From Oscillospiraceae bacterium (GTDB lineage: Bacteria; Bacillota; Clostridia; Oscillospirales; Oscillospiraceae): DNA of 64,000 bases. The notes below the pieces were generated by a model that did not search any database, had not been told where the DNA came from, and saw only the letters and a program-made list of their open reading frames with translations. The stretch spans positions 62,001 to 126,000 of the forward strand of contig JAFQZN010000022.1 of assembly GCA_017405865.1 (NCBI GenBank). Direction: 5' to 3'. This document shows, piece by piece, positions 15,146 to 25,279 of the stretch (position 1 is its first letter; every line of letters begins with the position of its first letter). Made by a program: the position numbers and the translations under genes.

Positions 15146-18100
15146 ATGAAGAAGTATCATCTGAACCGAATGCTTGCACTGGCCCTTACGGTGGCAATGC
15201 TGCTGTCGGTCGGCTTCGTGCTGCCGGTTGCGGCTGACGCGCCGATCGAGCTGGGCTATCTGCACGCAAGCGATGGCACCACGCAGAACGCAGACAGTGG
15301 AGAGATCACGCTTAACTGCGACAACCCTTATGGGACTGCTTTTGAATGGAAAAACCTGATCGCGGAAAGCGCGGACTGCGTCCAATTCATCAGAAGCGGC
15401 GACGATACCGTATACGACATCGGCGTTTTTACCGAGCATAACACGACAGACGGTATTCTTATCAGCCACAACGGTACCGAATTGGTTTTCCGTAACGGCG
15501 GATGGTTCCTGCATGCAGCGAATCAAAGCAACACGACGCCGCTCGCCTACGGTGATACCATCGTCGTCGGCGGCAACTTCACTTACAATGGCACCGTGTT
15601 CCACGTTTCCACGACCTACATCACGAAGGATGCGGACGGCTACATCCACTGCTCCGATACCTTCGAGACCGGCAGCTTTACACCGACAGCCACGACGGAC
15701 GGCTTCTTGCTTGCTGCAGAGTACAAGTGCTACACCGAGACTTGGGCGCAGTTCTACGCGGACGACGCCGCCAACGTCAAGCTGTTCCGTAACGGCAACG
15801 TCTATAACATCGGTGCACTGACCGAGTACGGCACGACGGACGGCATCCTCGTCAGCCGCAACGGCAACCAGCTGTTCTTGCGCAACTCTCAGTGGAACCT
15901 CAACTGCACCGGCATCAGCGGGCTTTCCCCGATGACGGCGGGCGACGTGATCTACATCGGCGGCACCTTCACCACTTCCAACGGACAGACCCTCCACGTC
16001 AAGCCCACCTATATGTACATGGACAGTCAGAGCAATCTGACGACCTCCGATGCTTTTAGCGTCGGCACGCTTTCTGCAGACTCCAGCCATCCCGCAATGA
16101 CCAGCGACGGTTCGATCTACGGCATTGCGGAAGGCGGCTATGCGGGCAACTGGCAGGAGTACAAGGCGGAAAGCATGGACTGCGTGAAGCTGCGTAAGAG
16201 CGGCTCCGATACGGACGTTCCGATCGGCATTCCCGGCAGCCAGAACATCATGCGCAAGCGCGGCGACAATGTCTTCTGCATTATCAGCAGCCAATATTAC
16301 CTGAATCTCGCAGGTCAGGGCAGTCTGACTCCCTTTGCAGAGGGCGATGTGATGATCGTCGAGGGCAACTTCACCGGCGTCAGCGACGGCATTACCGCGC
16401 ATATTGAGAAGACTTACATCACCATCGAAAACGGTAACCTGGTTTTTAGCACCACGGATCCGGCGGACGCTCCCACTCCTTCCGTCATTCAGGCGGGCGT
16501 GATGGCAATCGATTCCAACAACACCTCGCTCACCAGCGGCAGCTTCTACTTCACCATGGCGGACAACGCCATCCCGTACGACGCGGGCTGGGCAAACGAG
16601 TTCTACGCGACAAGCGCCGACTGCGTCAAGCTCATCCGCGGCGGCGGCACCGAAGCGGACGCGATCTCCATCGCGCAGACCACGCCGGGCAGAGCACCCT
16701 TCATCAAGTACGGTCAGACCGGTTACTACTTTAACGGCAGCGATGCATGGCATATTGGCAATAACGCGCCGCTGCAGAACGGCGATATCCTCATCGTGGG
16801 GGGCGAGTTCACCAACGGCACGACGACCTTTGAGGTTTCCAAGAGCGTCATCGTGATCGGCAGCGACGGATCGCTGACCTTCACTAACGCGGTTCCCGCC
16901 GGTCCCATTCAGGCCGGTGTGATGGTTGCCGGAAGCAATACCTCGCTCAATAACGGCGGCTTCTACTTCAGCATGGCGGACAACGACATCCCCTATACCG
17001 ACGGCGACTGGACGAACGAATTCTACGCCACGAGCGCAGACTGCATTAAGCTCATCCGCGGCGGCGGCAGTGCGGTTTCCATCGCGCAGACCACAGCGGG
17101 CAGAGCGCCCTTCATCAAATACGGCAAGAACAGCTACTACTTCAACGGCAGCGACGCTTGGCATATCGGCAACAGCGCGCCGCTGCGCAACGGTGATATC
17201 TTGATCGTCGAGGGCGAATTCACCAATGGCACGACGAACTTCGTTGTCAGCAGAAGCGTCATCACCATCGGCAGCAACGGCACGGTATCCTTCGGCACGA
17301 CCATTCCCACGGTCATCAGCGGTGGTCTGCTCTCCGCAGACTCGAACAACGGCTCCCTGCTCAACAGCGGCTCGTTCTACTTCGCCATGGCCGCGAACGA
17401 CCTGCCGGCGGACGGCACATGGGCGACGCGCTACTATCCGTCCAGTGCGTCCTGCATCAAACTGACGCACAACGGCACGACCACCAACATTGGCAACGTC
17501 AATGCCGGTACGCTCCTGAAGCTGGATACGACGCGCTACTATCTGGCACTGGACGCCTGGGCCTATCCCACCGTCCCGCAGCCCGGCGATATCGTAACGA
17601 TCGAGGGCGACTTTGTCCTGAATGACGCAACGCTTCGTATCACCAAGACCTACATTGCGGTCAACTGGGACGGTTCTTTGACCTTCACCTCCACCCAGCC
17701 CACCGCGCCGGTGAAGCCCTTTGCGGACACGCAGGCATATCCTGTCGCAATATGGAACGGCTCCTTCCACAATTTCAGCATGCAGCAGATGTACGACCTG
17801 CGCATGGCGGGCATCAACGAGATCATTGGCATCACGCCGTACTGGCTCGGCAGCAGCGACACAGAGCGCAACAACAATATGAACACGCTGCTCAAGTATG
17901 CCGCCATCTATGGCATCACGGTCTATCCGTCGCTGGACGTTTTCGACTCCAGCGGCAACGCGAGCATGTGGGACGGCACGACGGTGCCGGGCTACAACAC
18001 CCAGCACGCTGCCATCGGCGGCTTCCTGATCAAGGACGAGCCCACCCTGTCGGAGATCAACACCCTCGGTACGCTGAAAACTGCATTTGACGCCAACAGC

Positions 18101-19861
18101 GCATTTGCCGGCAAGGTGTTCTACGTCAACCTCCACCCGCAGAGCTCGACCTCCAATATCGTCGGCTCGAGCTACGAGACCTACGTCAACAACTTCATTT
18201 CCACCGTGGATCCGGATGTCATCGGCGTGGACGTTTATCCGATCAATTCCAGCGGCGCGGCAAGAAAGATCTACTTCAGCAATCTTGCCATGCTGGCGAC
18301 CAAGGCAAAGCAGAACGGCAGCACACTGCAGTACACGATGCTGTCCTGCGGTCATTCTTCCGGCAGCAGCACTTACACCGCGCCTTCGACCGCATTGATG
18401 CGCTGGCAGACGGACGTGGCGCTGGCGTTCGGCGTGAGCGGTCTTGCGCACTACCTCTATACTTCGCACGCCTCCGGCTATGACACCATGGCAAACACTT
18501 CCGGCGCTATCACCAACCAGACCCTGTATAACAATATTGCGACTGCAGGAAGCGAGCATCTTGCGTGGCTCGATACCTACAGCGAATATATCTGGCAGGG
18601 CACCGCGGCAGTCAATAACGACAGCAACCGGATGATCACCCGCATGGGCGAATACGCGTCGTCTCTGCCTTCGGGCACGACGGTGTCTTCTACCGGCGAC
18701 GTGCTGGTCGGCATCTTCGACAAGAACGGCGAAAAGGCGTACATGATCACAAACGCGGGCGCTTCCTCCCTGCAGGCTGCCGATCCGCTCGACAGAGAAA
18801 CCGTCAGCGGCTTCTATAACTTCAGCATGAGCGCCGTCACCGTGACGCTGGGTCTGACCGGCGTGGATTGGATCGAAGTGATCTCGGAGGGAACGACCTC
18901 CTATATCGCAAAGAGCAACGGCTCGTTCACGATTCCCGTCGCCGCCTATGAGGGTGTCTTCGTAAAACCGCATACGCACGTGTATGAAAACGGCGTCTGC
19001 GTCTGCGGCGACGCAACGCTGCGGATCCTCTCTGCTTCTCTCAGACTGGATGAGGACATCGACGTGATCTACACCGTTTCTGTCCCCACCGGCTACACCA
19101 ATCCATATATGGTCGTCAACGGCACAACGATCTCCTCCTCGGAGGCGTCCGGAGGCAACAGACTGTTCACCTATACCGGCATCACCCCGCAGAGAATGAG
19201 CGACAACATTTCCGCGACACTGTACGCGACCAAGAACGGAACGACGGAAAGCGTGTCCGTTGCAGAATACAGTGTCAAGCAGTACTGCACGAACCTGTTG
19301 AACAGCAATCCGAGCGCGCAGCTGAGAACGCTCCTGTCCGATCTTCTGACCTACGGCGCGGCGGCGCAGACCTATACCAATTACAACACCGCAAATCTTG
19401 CGACCTCCGGCTTGACGCTGACGCCGAGCACATTCAGCGCGATCTCCGGCAAGAATGTAACCTTTACGGGAACGGCAGACGCGAATACCGATTGGATCGC
19501 TGCGACGCTGGTCCTCGGCAACAATGTCGCGACCCGTTTCTACTTCACGACGGACGATATCAGCAAGATCAACATTGATATCACGATCAACGGCGACACG
19601 GAGACCTTAGACGAGGGCTTTGTTTCCGTCGGCAATGGAAAGTACTATATCGACTTCTTCGGTATTGAAGCAACGCAGTTCGACGACACAATCACCGCCA
19701 CCTTCTACGTCAACGGTGTGGAGACCGGCAGAACCATCGGTTATTCCGTCAACACCTACATCTGCGGTACGCAGAACAGCACTAACGCGACGCTGCGGGC
19801 GCTGGTCCGTGCGCTTTATAACTACGGCGCATCGGCAGCCGCTTATGCTCAAAATCAATGA
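15146..19861 (+). CDS. Secreted six-module protein with TIM-barrel glycosidase-like domain
   Basis: This 1571-residue protein has a signal peptide nearly identical to that of the 875-aa paralogue. Six modules run to about residue 850. A TIM-barrel-like domain (about 855-1285) opens with YPVAIWNGSFHNF. It carries KDEP with Glu965 and a later DVYPI stretch, both of which look like acidic barrel-end motifs of clan-A glycosidase-type folds. The last 280 residues are the same accessory domain as in the 875-aa protein, with YSVKQYCTNLL and LLSDLLTYGAA. It starts behind AAAGGAGGCAACC. I infer a secreted or surface glycan-active enzyme with multiple binding modules, but no substrate can be read from the sequence. 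The barrel family is not one I can name with confidence. Confidence 0.82.
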   Translation: MKKYHLNRMLALALTVAMLLSVGFVLPVAADAPIELGYLHASDGTTQNADSGEITLNCDNPYGTAFEWKNLIAESADCVQFIRSGDDTVYDIGVFTEHNTTDGILISHNGTELVFRNGGWFLHAANQSNTTPLAYGDTIVVGGNFTYNGTVFHVSTTYITKDADGYIHCSDTFETGSFTPTATTDGFLLAAEYKCYTETWAQFYADDAANVKLFRNGNVYNIGALTEYGTTDGILVSRNGNQLFLRNSQWNLNCTGISGLSPMTAGDVIYIGGTFTTSNGQTLHVKPTYMYMDSQSNLTTSDAFSVGTLSADSSHPAMTSDGSIYGIAEGGYAGNWQEYKAESMDCVKLRKSGSDTDVPIGIPGSQNIMRKRGDNVFCIISSQYYLNLAGQGSLTPFAEGDVMIVEGNFTGVSDGITAHIEKTYITIENGNLVFSTTDPADAPTPSVIQAGVMAIDSNNTSLTSGSFYFTMADNAIPYDAGWANEFYATSADCVKLIRGGGTEADAISIAQTTPGRAPFIKYGQTGYYFNGSDAWHIGNNAPLQNGDILIVGGEFTNGTTTFEVSKSVIVIGSDGSLTFTNAVPAGPIQAGVMVAGSNTSLNNGGFYFSMADNDIPYTDGDWTNEFYATSADCIKLIRGGGSAVSIAQTTAGRAPFIKYGKNSYYFNGSDAWHIGNSAPLRNGDILIVEGEFTNGTTNFVVSRSVITIGSNGTVSFGTTIPTVISGGLLSADSNNGSLLNSGSFYFAMAANDLPADGTWATRYYPSSASCIKLTHNGTTTNIGNVNAGTLLKLDTTRYYLALDAWAYPTVPQPGDIVTIEGDFVLNDATLRITKTYIAVNWDGSLTFTSTQPTAPVKPFADTQAYPVAIWNGSFHNFSMQQMYDLRMAGINEIIGITPYWLGSSDTERNNNMNTLLKYAAIYGITVYPSLDVFDSSGNASMWDGTTVPGYNTQHAAIGGFLIKDEPTLSEINTLGTLKTAFDANSAFAGKVFYVNLHPQSSTSNIVGSSYETYVNNFISTVDPDVIGVDVYPINSSGAARKIYFSNLAMLATKAKQNGSTLQYTMLSCGHSSGSSTYTAPSTALMRWQTDVALAFGVSGLAHYLYTSHASGYDTMANTSGAITNQTLYNNIATAGSEHLAWLDTYSEYIWQGTAAVNNDSNRMITRMGEYASSLPSGTTVSSTGDVLVGIFDKNGEKAYMITNAGASSLQAADPLDRETVSGFYNFSMSAVTVTLGLTGVDWIEVISEGTTSYIAKSNGSFTIPVAAYEGVFVKPHTHVYENGVCVCGDATLRILSASLRLDEDIDVIYTVSVPTGYTNPYMVVNGTTISSSEASGGNRLFTYTGITPQRMSDNISATLYATKNGTTESVSVAEYSVKQYCTNLLNSNPSAQLRTLLSDLLTYGAAAQTYTNYNTANLATSGLTLTPSTFSAISGKNVTFTGTADANTDWIAATLVLGNNVATRFYFTTDDISKINIDITINGDTETLDEGFVSVGNGKYYIDFFGIEATQFDDTITATFYVNGVETGRTIGYSVNTYICGTQNSTNATLRALVRALYNYGASAAAYAQNQ

Positions 19862-19867
19862 TAAACT

Positions 19868-19901
19868 GCAGTGCTGCGGCAGCTTGCTGCCGCAGCACTG
19901 C
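19868..19901 (+). terminator. Perfect 16-bp hairpin after the 1571-aa gene
   Basis: GCAGTGCTGCGGCAGC pairs perfectly with its reverse complement around a two-base TT loop, six bases after the stop. No T-tract follows, so it is either a weak terminator or a 3' end-protecting stem. Confidence 0.6.
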
Positions 19902-19914
19902 CAGCGAAAAGGCG

Positions 19915-19943
19915 TTGCACAGCAAGCGTCGTTTTGATATAAT
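19915..19943 (+). promoter_or_regulatory. Strong promoter of the mannose-utilisation operon
   Basis: TTGCAC (19915-19920) and TATAAT (19938-19943) are separated by exactly 17 bases, with an extended TG motif one base before the -10. The six genes from 20122 to 26929 follow with overlaps or short gaps. Confidence 0.85.
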
Positions 19944-20071
19944 CAGTTCAGGAAGGCAATACGATCGGAAAAGGAACGGCACAAGCTGTCAAACAGGAGT
20001 GACGGCTGCGACCTTTCTTGATACGAAACTGAAATGCTTTCATTGAAGTTTGCTGCGCGCCACAACTGAAA

Positions 20072-20101
20072 GCCGTGCTTTGGCAAGCGCCGAAGCACGG
20101 C
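20072..20101 (+). other. 5' leader hairpin of the mannose operon
   Basis: GCCGTGCTTTGGC can pair with GCCGAAGCACGGC (one wobble) around an AAGC loop, 20 bases before the first start codon. It could stabilise the leader or act in regulation. No known riboswitch pattern is recognised. Confidence 0.45.
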
Positions 20102-20121
20102 AAAATGATACGGAGAAGAAT

Positions 20122-20682
20122 ATGAAAAAAGTAGTTTTGTTGGGCGATTCCATTCGCATGGTCGGCTACGGACCGTTGGTGCCCGAGCTGCTCGGCAGCG
20201 AATACACGGTCTGGCAGCCGGAGGATAACTGCCGCTTTGTAAAATACACCCTGCGCGGACTGTTTGAATGGCGCGACGAGATCGCCGGCGCAGACGTCAT
20301 TCACTGGAACAACGGTCTGTGGGACACCTCCACCGGTCTGTTCGACGACGGCGGCAAGCCGTTTACGGATGAGGAAGAATACGTCGCGAATATGCTTCGC
20401 GTGGCAAAGGAACTGAAAAAGATCGCACCGCGCGTAATCTTTGCGACGACGACGCCTGTCCGCCCTGACTACGAATATAACAACAACGCGGTGATCGAGC
20501 GGTATAATCGGGTCCTTGTTCCCGAGCTTCGGGCGCTGGGACTGGAAATCAACGATTTACATCCGCTGATCGCCGCCGATGTTTACAGATATATCCGGGA
20601 AAGCGACAGGATCCATCTGTCCGAGGATGGCGCGAGGCTCTGCGCCGAACAGGTGGCGCGCGTGATCCGCGGGGAAGTCTGA
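20122..20682 (+). CDS. SGNH/GDSL-family hydrolase
   Basis: This 186-residue cytoplasmic-looking protein has the SGNH blocks. LLGDSI gives the nucleophile Ser10, WNNGLWD gives the block III asparagine region, and SDRIHLSEDG gives the Asp162/His165 pair. The family cleaves esters, often acetyl groups on sugars. As first gene of the operon it may deacetylate mannosides or other acylated glycans before the glycosidases act, which is an inference from context. The ATG at 20122 follows GGAGAAG and lies right at the nucleophile strand, as is usual. Longer starts upstream would run through the leader hairpin. The next gene begins one base after its stop. Confidence 0.85.
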   Translation: MKKVVLLGDSIRMVGYGPLVPELLGSEYTVWQPEDNCRFVKYTLRGLFEWRDEIAGADVIHWNNGLWDTSTGLFDDGGKPFTDEEEYVANMLRVAKELKKIAPRVIFATTTPVRPDYEYNNNAVIERYNRVLVPELRALGLEINDLHPLIAADVYRYIRESDRIHLSEDGARLCAEQVARVIRGEV

Positions 20683-20683
20683 A

Positions 20684-21724
20684 ATGGCGGGATTCGGATA
20701 TGCGGCGAAAGACGCCGTGATCGCGCTGGAGCTTTCGGACGACTACGTCTGGGACTGCTCCGTGATCCATGCGGAGGGCAAGTATCACTTGTTCTGCTCC
20801 CGCTGGGAAAGGTCACTGGGCTTCGGCTGGAACTGGCTTTATCACAGCGAGATCGTGCAATGTGTCGCCGATCAGCCGCAGGGACCCTATCGCTTCCTGC
20901 GCGTCGTGCTGCCGCCTCGCGGCGGGAAGTTCTTCGACGGCAGGAACACGCACAATCCCTGCATCCGTTATTACGACGGAAAATACTATTTGTACTATAT
21001 GGGCACTACCTACGACGGCGATGCGCCGCCCTTGGAGACGCAGACAGCCGAAACGGCGCTTCCGGTCTGGAACCGGAAGCGAATCGGCGTGGCGGTGGCG
21101 AATTCGATTTACGGGGACTTTGTCCGCAGAGATACGCCGCTGCTTCCTCCGCGAGGCAAGGAGTTTTGGGATTGCACGGTGACGACCAACCCGACGGTGG
21201 CGATCCTGCCGTCGGGAAAAACCTACATGATCTACAAATCCCGCAGAGGGAAGGGCGCGCCGCTGATGCTCGGCAGCGCGGCGGCAGAACATCCGGACGG
21301 AGCATTTCACCGCCTGTCCGATACGCCGATTTTTTCTTTCGACGATCCGGATATCCACGTGGAAGATCCGTTCTTGTGGTATGATGAAAGAAAAGAGCGC
21401 TTCTGCCTGCTTGTCAAGGACGACAGCAAGAACGGCGCTTTCGGCATCACGGGCGAATGGGGAAGCGGCTTTTACGCCGAAAGCAGCGACTGCGTCCGCT
21501 TCGAGATTTCCCCGGAAAAGGTCTATTCGCGCAAGGTCATGTGGAAGGACGGACACAGCAGCCTGCAGGGCAATATGGAACGCCCGTGGGTGCTGTTTGA
21601 TGGCGACGGTAAGCCTGCATGGCTGTTCTGCGCCACGGGCGCGGGCAGCAACCCATACAGCTTTGGCGGCAGGACCTTCATCACGGCGCAGGAGCTGATA
21701 CGGACAGGACGGACAGAGAAATGA
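20684..21724 (+). CDS. Five-bladed beta-propeller glycosidase-like protein
   Basis: This 346-residue protein shows repeating blade strands typical of GH43/GH117-like propellers. Examples are DDYVWDCSVIH near residue 20, HNPCIRYYDGKYYLYYMG, VTTNPTVAILPSGKTYMIY, and DIHVEDPFLWYDE. Asp24 and the DPFLWYD aspartate sit where propeller glycosidases keep active-site acids, but the exact family is not certain. No signal peptide is seen, so it works inside the cell on imported oligosaccharides. It starts one base after the SGNH gene, and its stop overlaps the next ATG (ATGA), giving tight coupling with the GH38 enzyme. GH130-type phosphorylase is a less likely alternative. Confidence 0.7.
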   Translation: MAGFGYAAKDAVIALELSDDYVWDCSVIHAEGKYHLFCSRWERSLGFGWNWLYHSEIVQCVADQPQGPYRFLRVVLPPRGGKFFDGRNTHNPCIRYYDGKYYLYYMGTTYDGDAPPLETQTAETALPVWNRKRIGVAVANSIYGDFVRRDTPLLPPRGKEFWDCTVTTNPTVAILPSGKTYMIYKSRRGKGAPLMLGSAAAEHPDGAFHRLSDTPIFSFDDPDIHVEDPFLWYDERKERFCLLVKDDSKNGAFGITGEWGSGFYAESSDCVRFEISPEKVYSRKVMWKDGHSSLQGNMERPWVLFDGDGKPAWLFCATGAGSNPYSFGGRTFITAQELIRTGRTEK

Positions 21725-24120
21725 AAAAGCTGCATTTGATCTGCAATTCTCATATCGACCCGGTCTGGATGTGGGACTGGGAGGAGGGCATGGGAGAGGC
21801 GATTTCTACATTTTACCAGGCGGAACGCTTCTGCCGGGAGTTCGATTTTATATTCAACCACAACGAAGCGATGCTCTACGAGTTCATCGAGGAGAAGGAT
21901 CCCGCGCTTTTTGCGGATATCTGCGCACAGGTGAAAGCGGGGAAGTGGCACGTCATGGGCGGCTGGTATCTTCAGCCGGACTGCAATTTACCCTCCGGAG
22001 AGGCGTTCGTCCGCCAGATCGCGCTGGGAAGAAAGTATTTTAAGGAAAAATTCGGCGTGCGCCCGACGACTGCCGTTAATTTCGACAGCTTCGGACATTC
22101 CGTCGGGCTGGTGCAGATCCTAAAGAAGTGCGGTTATGATTCCTATCTGTTCTGCCGCCCAATGCTGGAGATGCTGGCGCTGCCCGCACGGGAGTTCGTC
22201 TGGGTCGGTAAGGACGGCAGCCGGATCAAGGCAACGCGCGCAGAGGACGACGCGCTATATACGAGCGGGTACGGGACGGCGCTGGCAGACGTCAGAAGAA
22301 AAGCGTCCGTATACGACACGGAGAAGGTCGGCGTTGCCCTCTGGGGGGTGGGGAATCACGGCGGTCTGCCTTCCCGGAAGGATCTGCAGGAAATCAACGA
22401 CTATATCCGCACTGCGGACATGCAGGTTCTGCACAGTACGCCGGAGCAGTTCTTCGCGGATATCGAACCTGCGGCAGAATACCACGGCTCGCTCCCTTGC
22501 CTGATCGGTGCGTATACGTCCATGCAGCGCATCAAAAAGAAGCATATTGAGCTGGAGCACAAGCTTTTCACCACGGAAAAGCTCTGCGCGATCGCAGCGA
22601 TCAACGGCTTATATCAGAAAAACGACGCTGCGTTTTTGTCGGCGCAGAAGCGGCTTGCCGCCGTGGAGTTCCACGACGTTTTATCCGGCACCTGCACGCA
22701 GGAGGGCGAAAGAAGCTGCCTGCGGCTTGCCGACAGTGCGCTCGACCTTCTGCAGAGAGAATTTGACCGGGCGTTCTTTGCCCTCTGCAGTCAATTTGAA
22801 CAGGCTGCGGAAGGGGAGTTTCCTGTGTTTCTCTTCAATGCGCAGCCGTATGAGCGAGAAACGGTCTGCGAAACGGAATTTCTTGTGCCGAAGGCGCTGA
22901 TCTCCGATACCGAGCAGTACACGGTGACGGCATATCAGGACGGCACGGAGATTCCGACGCAATGCATCAAAGAGGAGTCCAATATCAATTACGACCGGCG
23001 AAAGCGCATCGCATATCGCTGCCGGCTTGCGCCGCTTGGGATCACGAAGGTGGTCTTCCGTGTCGCGGTCACGCCGAAGCAGCAGGAAACGCAGACCGAC
23101 GCGGAACAGATCGTGTTTTCCGACAGCAGGAAAACCGTCGTTATCAGCCGCAAGACAGGACTGGTGGAACGTTTTGCAGTCGACGGAAAGGAGCTTCTCT
23201 CCGGCGGGGCGTTCCAGCCGGTTTTGTGCGAGGATAACGCCGACCCCTGGGGCTGGGACATGGATCGGATCGGCAAGAATCCGGTACCTTTTGTCCTGTC
23301 AGACTGCCGTCGCGGTCCGTTTGCGGGGCTGAAAAACGTCGCTGTCGTGGAAGACGGCGACGTGCTGACTGAGGTGGAGAGCTTCTTCGAGGCAGGCAGC
23401 GATTTCGTTCGCATTTCATATAAGCTCTATCGGGAGCTGCCGTATATGGACGTCCATGTGGACGTGCTGCACAACGAGCAGCAAAAGGCGGTCAGGCTGC
23501 AGATCCCGACCGCGCTGGACGGTGCGTTTTTCGGACAGATTCCGTTCGCGACCGACCGCTTTGCGAAGGACGGCGGTGAAATCACCGCGCAGCGCTTCAT
23601 CGGTATAGAGGACGTAGACAACGCACTGGCGCTCTATAACAACTGCACCAACGGCTTCAGCGCGGAGGAAGGCGCACTCTATGCGACCTTGCTACGCGGC
23701 GTTGCCTACAGCGCCCATCCGATCGAGGACAGACCGCTGATCGAAAAAAACCGCTTCATTCCGTACATTGAGCAGGGGAGGCACGAGTTTTCCTTCCGCC
23801 TTGCCTATCACGAACGGACAACGCTTGAAAACAGAGCGCAGGAGTTTGTCATTCCACCTTACAGCCTCTGCTTTTTTCCGCACGGCAGCGGAGCGATCGC
23901 GAAGGACACGCTGCGCGTTGACAATCCTGCGGTATCGCTCGCCGCCTTCTATCAGACGGAGGACGGCTACACTCTCCGCCTGTGCAACAACAACGAGGTG
24001 GAAGTCGTAGCTGCCGTTTCCCTCTGCGGGAAAGAAACAACGCTGCGCTTTGGAAAATATGAGACGAAGACCGTCGTGTTTGACGGCAAAGTCTTCAAGG
24101 AAAAACTTCTGTGGGTGTAG
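21721..24120 (+). CDS. GH38 alpha-mannosidase, short type
   Basis: This 799-residue GH38 protein lacks the N-terminal ancillary region of the enzyme at 870. The catalytic domain begins immediately with NSHIDPVWMWDW (His11, Asp13), and NFDSFGHS places the nucleophile at Asp122. A long beta-rich C-terminal half contains GWDMDRIGKNP and NGFSAEEGALYATLLRG. It is probably cytoplasmic. The start is fixed by the four-base overlap with the propeller gene. Having two different GH38 enzymes in one window suggests more than one type of alpha-mannoside, such as N-glycan fragments, is used. The kinase gene begins 16 bases after its stop. Confidence 0.92.
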   Translation: MKKLHLICNSHIDPVWMWDWEEGMGEAISTFYQAERFCREFDFIFNHNEAMLYEFIEEKDPALFADICAQVKAGKWHVMGGWYLQPDCNLPSGEAFVRQIALGRKYFKEKFGVRPTTAVNFDSFGHSVGLVQILKKCGYDSYLFCRPMLEMLALPAREFVWVGKDGSRIKATRAEDDALYTSGYGTALADVRRKASVYDTEKVGVALWGVGNHGGLPSRKDLQEINDYIRTADMQVLHSTPEQFFADIEPAAEYHGSLPCLIGAYTSMQRIKKKHIELEHKLFTTEKLCAIAAINGLYQKNDAAFLSAQKRLAAVEFHDVLSGTCTQEGERSCLRLADSALDLLQREFDRAFFALCSQFEQAAEGEFPVFLFNAQPYERETVCETEFLVPKALISDTEQYTVTAYQDGTEIPTQCIKEESNINYDRRKRIAYRCRLAPLGITKVVFRVAVTPKQQETQTDAEQIVFSDSRKTVVISRKTGLVERFAVDGKELLSGGAFQPVLCEDNADPWGWDMDRIGKNPVPFVLSDCRRGPFAGLKNVAVVEDGDVLTEVESFFEAGSDFVRISYKLYRELPYMDVHVDVLHNEQQKAVRLQIPTALDGAFFGQIPFATDRFAKDGGEITAQRFIGIEDVDNALALYNNCTNGFSAEEGALYATLLRGVAYSAHPIEDRPLIEKNRFIPYIEQGRHEFSFRLAYHERTTLENRAQEFVIPPYSLCFFPHGSGAIAKDTLRVDNPAVSLAAFYQTEDGYTLRLCNNNEVEVVAAVSLCGKETTLRFGKYETKTVVFDGKVFKEKLLWV

Positions 24121-24136
24121 AAAGGGAATGGAACGT

Positions 24137-25279
24137 ATGAGCAATTATTATTTTCCTGAAAACGAAGCGCATCTGCGGCAGGTGATGGAAGCGTTCTCGT
24201 TTCCTGCAACACTTGTCGGGGCGGTGCGCTACGGCTGCGGGCATATCAACGACACGTTCTGCGTCCTCTGCCAGCCAAAGGAGGGCGACTGCATCCGCTT
24301 TATTCTGCAAGGACTGTCGCAGGCGGCGTTCCCGAGGCAGGACGAGGTCATGGAGAACTTCGAGCGCGTGACGGATTATCTGCGCGAGCAGATCAAAGCG
24401 CAGGGCGGCGATCCCGCGCGAGAGACGCTGTCTCTGCTCCCGACGAAGGACGGAAACCACTATTATACGGACGAAAACGGCAAGGTCTGGCGTCTGATGC
24501 CCTTCATTGAGGGCACGGAATGCTATCAAACCGCTACGCCGGAGCGCTTTGCCGCTTCCGCGAGCGCGTTCGGCAGATTCCAGTATCTGCTGCGCGACTT
24601 TCCGGCGCACCTGCTCCACGAGCCGATCGCGCGCTTCCACGACACGGAGAACCGATTTGAGAAGCTCCTTGCCGCAGTCGAAGCCGATAAGGCGGGAAGA
24701 AAGACCTCTGTTCAAGCGGAGATCGACTTTGCCCTCGCGCGGCAGGAGGACTGCTCCGTTGCGCTGAACGCACTGCGTGCGGGCGTTTTGCCACTGCGCG
24801 TGACGCACAACGACACCAAGCTCAATAACGTCCTCATCGACCGCGCGACAGGCAGGGGACTGTGCGTCGTTGACCTTGATACCGTAATGCCGGGGCTGGT
24901 CATCAACGACTTCGGCGATTCCATCCGTTTCGGCGCGAATCATGCTGCCGAGGACGAAAAAGACCTGTCGAAGGTAAACTTTGACATTTCTTTGTATGAG
25001 ATTTACGCGCGCAGCTTTATTCAAGGTACGCAGGGCGGTCTGACGCAGGCGGAGCTGGAGTATCTGCCGTGGGGCGCCAGACTGATGACCTTCGAGTGCG
25101 GCATCCGCTTTTTGACGGACTATCTGGACGGGGACGTGTATTTCCACACGACCTATCCGGAGCACAATCTGGATCGCTGCCGCACGCAGTTCAAGCTGGT
25201 GCGCGATATGGAGGAGCAGTTCGACAAGATGCGTAAGATCATACGAAATATTCAGAATGCAGGAGGAAACGAGCCATGA
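24137..25279 (+). CDS. NahK-like sugar 1-kinase (APH fold)
   Basis: This 380-residue aminoglycoside-phosphotransferase-fold kinase has the catalytic loop HNDTKLNN (Asp226), followed by VVDLDTVMPG and DFGDSIRF. That combination is characteristic of N-acetylhexosamine 1-kinases (NahK; EC 2.7.1.162 in bifidobacteria). Those enzymes phosphorylate GlcNAc/GalNAc, and some act on mannose, at the anomeric carbon. In this operon it could activate GlcNAc released from N-glycan-type substrates, which fits the GH38 and GH2 enzymes. The ATG at 24137 is preferred over 24128 because AAAGGGA then sits nine bases upstream. The stop overlaps the isomerase start (ATGA). Old database names such as mucin desulfatase for this family are misleading. 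Confidence 0.82.
   Translation: MSNYYFPENEAHLRQVMEAFSFPATLVGAVRYGCGHINDTFCVLCQPKEGDCIRFILQGLSQAAFPRQDEVMENFERVTDYLREQIKAQGGDPARETLSLLPTKDGNHYYTDENGKVWRLMPFIEGTECYQTATPERFAASASAFGRFQYLLRDFPAHLLHEPIARFHDTENRFEKLLAAVEADKAGRKTSVQAEIDFALARQEDCSVALNALRAGVLPLRVTHNDTKLNNVLIDRATGRGLCVVDLDTVMPGLVINDFGDSIRFGANHAAEDEKDLSKVNFDISLYEIYARSFIQGTQGGLTQAELEYLPWGARLMTFECGIRFLTDYLDGDVYFHTTYPEHNLDRCRTQFKLVRDMEEQFDKMRKIIRNIQNAGGNEP

Noticed and set aside
14993..18979. Minus-strand reading frame of 1328 codons
   Set aside because: It covers the reverse of the secreted 1571-aa protein. Its sequence is a reflection of the repeated modules (R/D/V-rich), with no ribosome site or domain. The plus strand has a signal peptide and shared modules.
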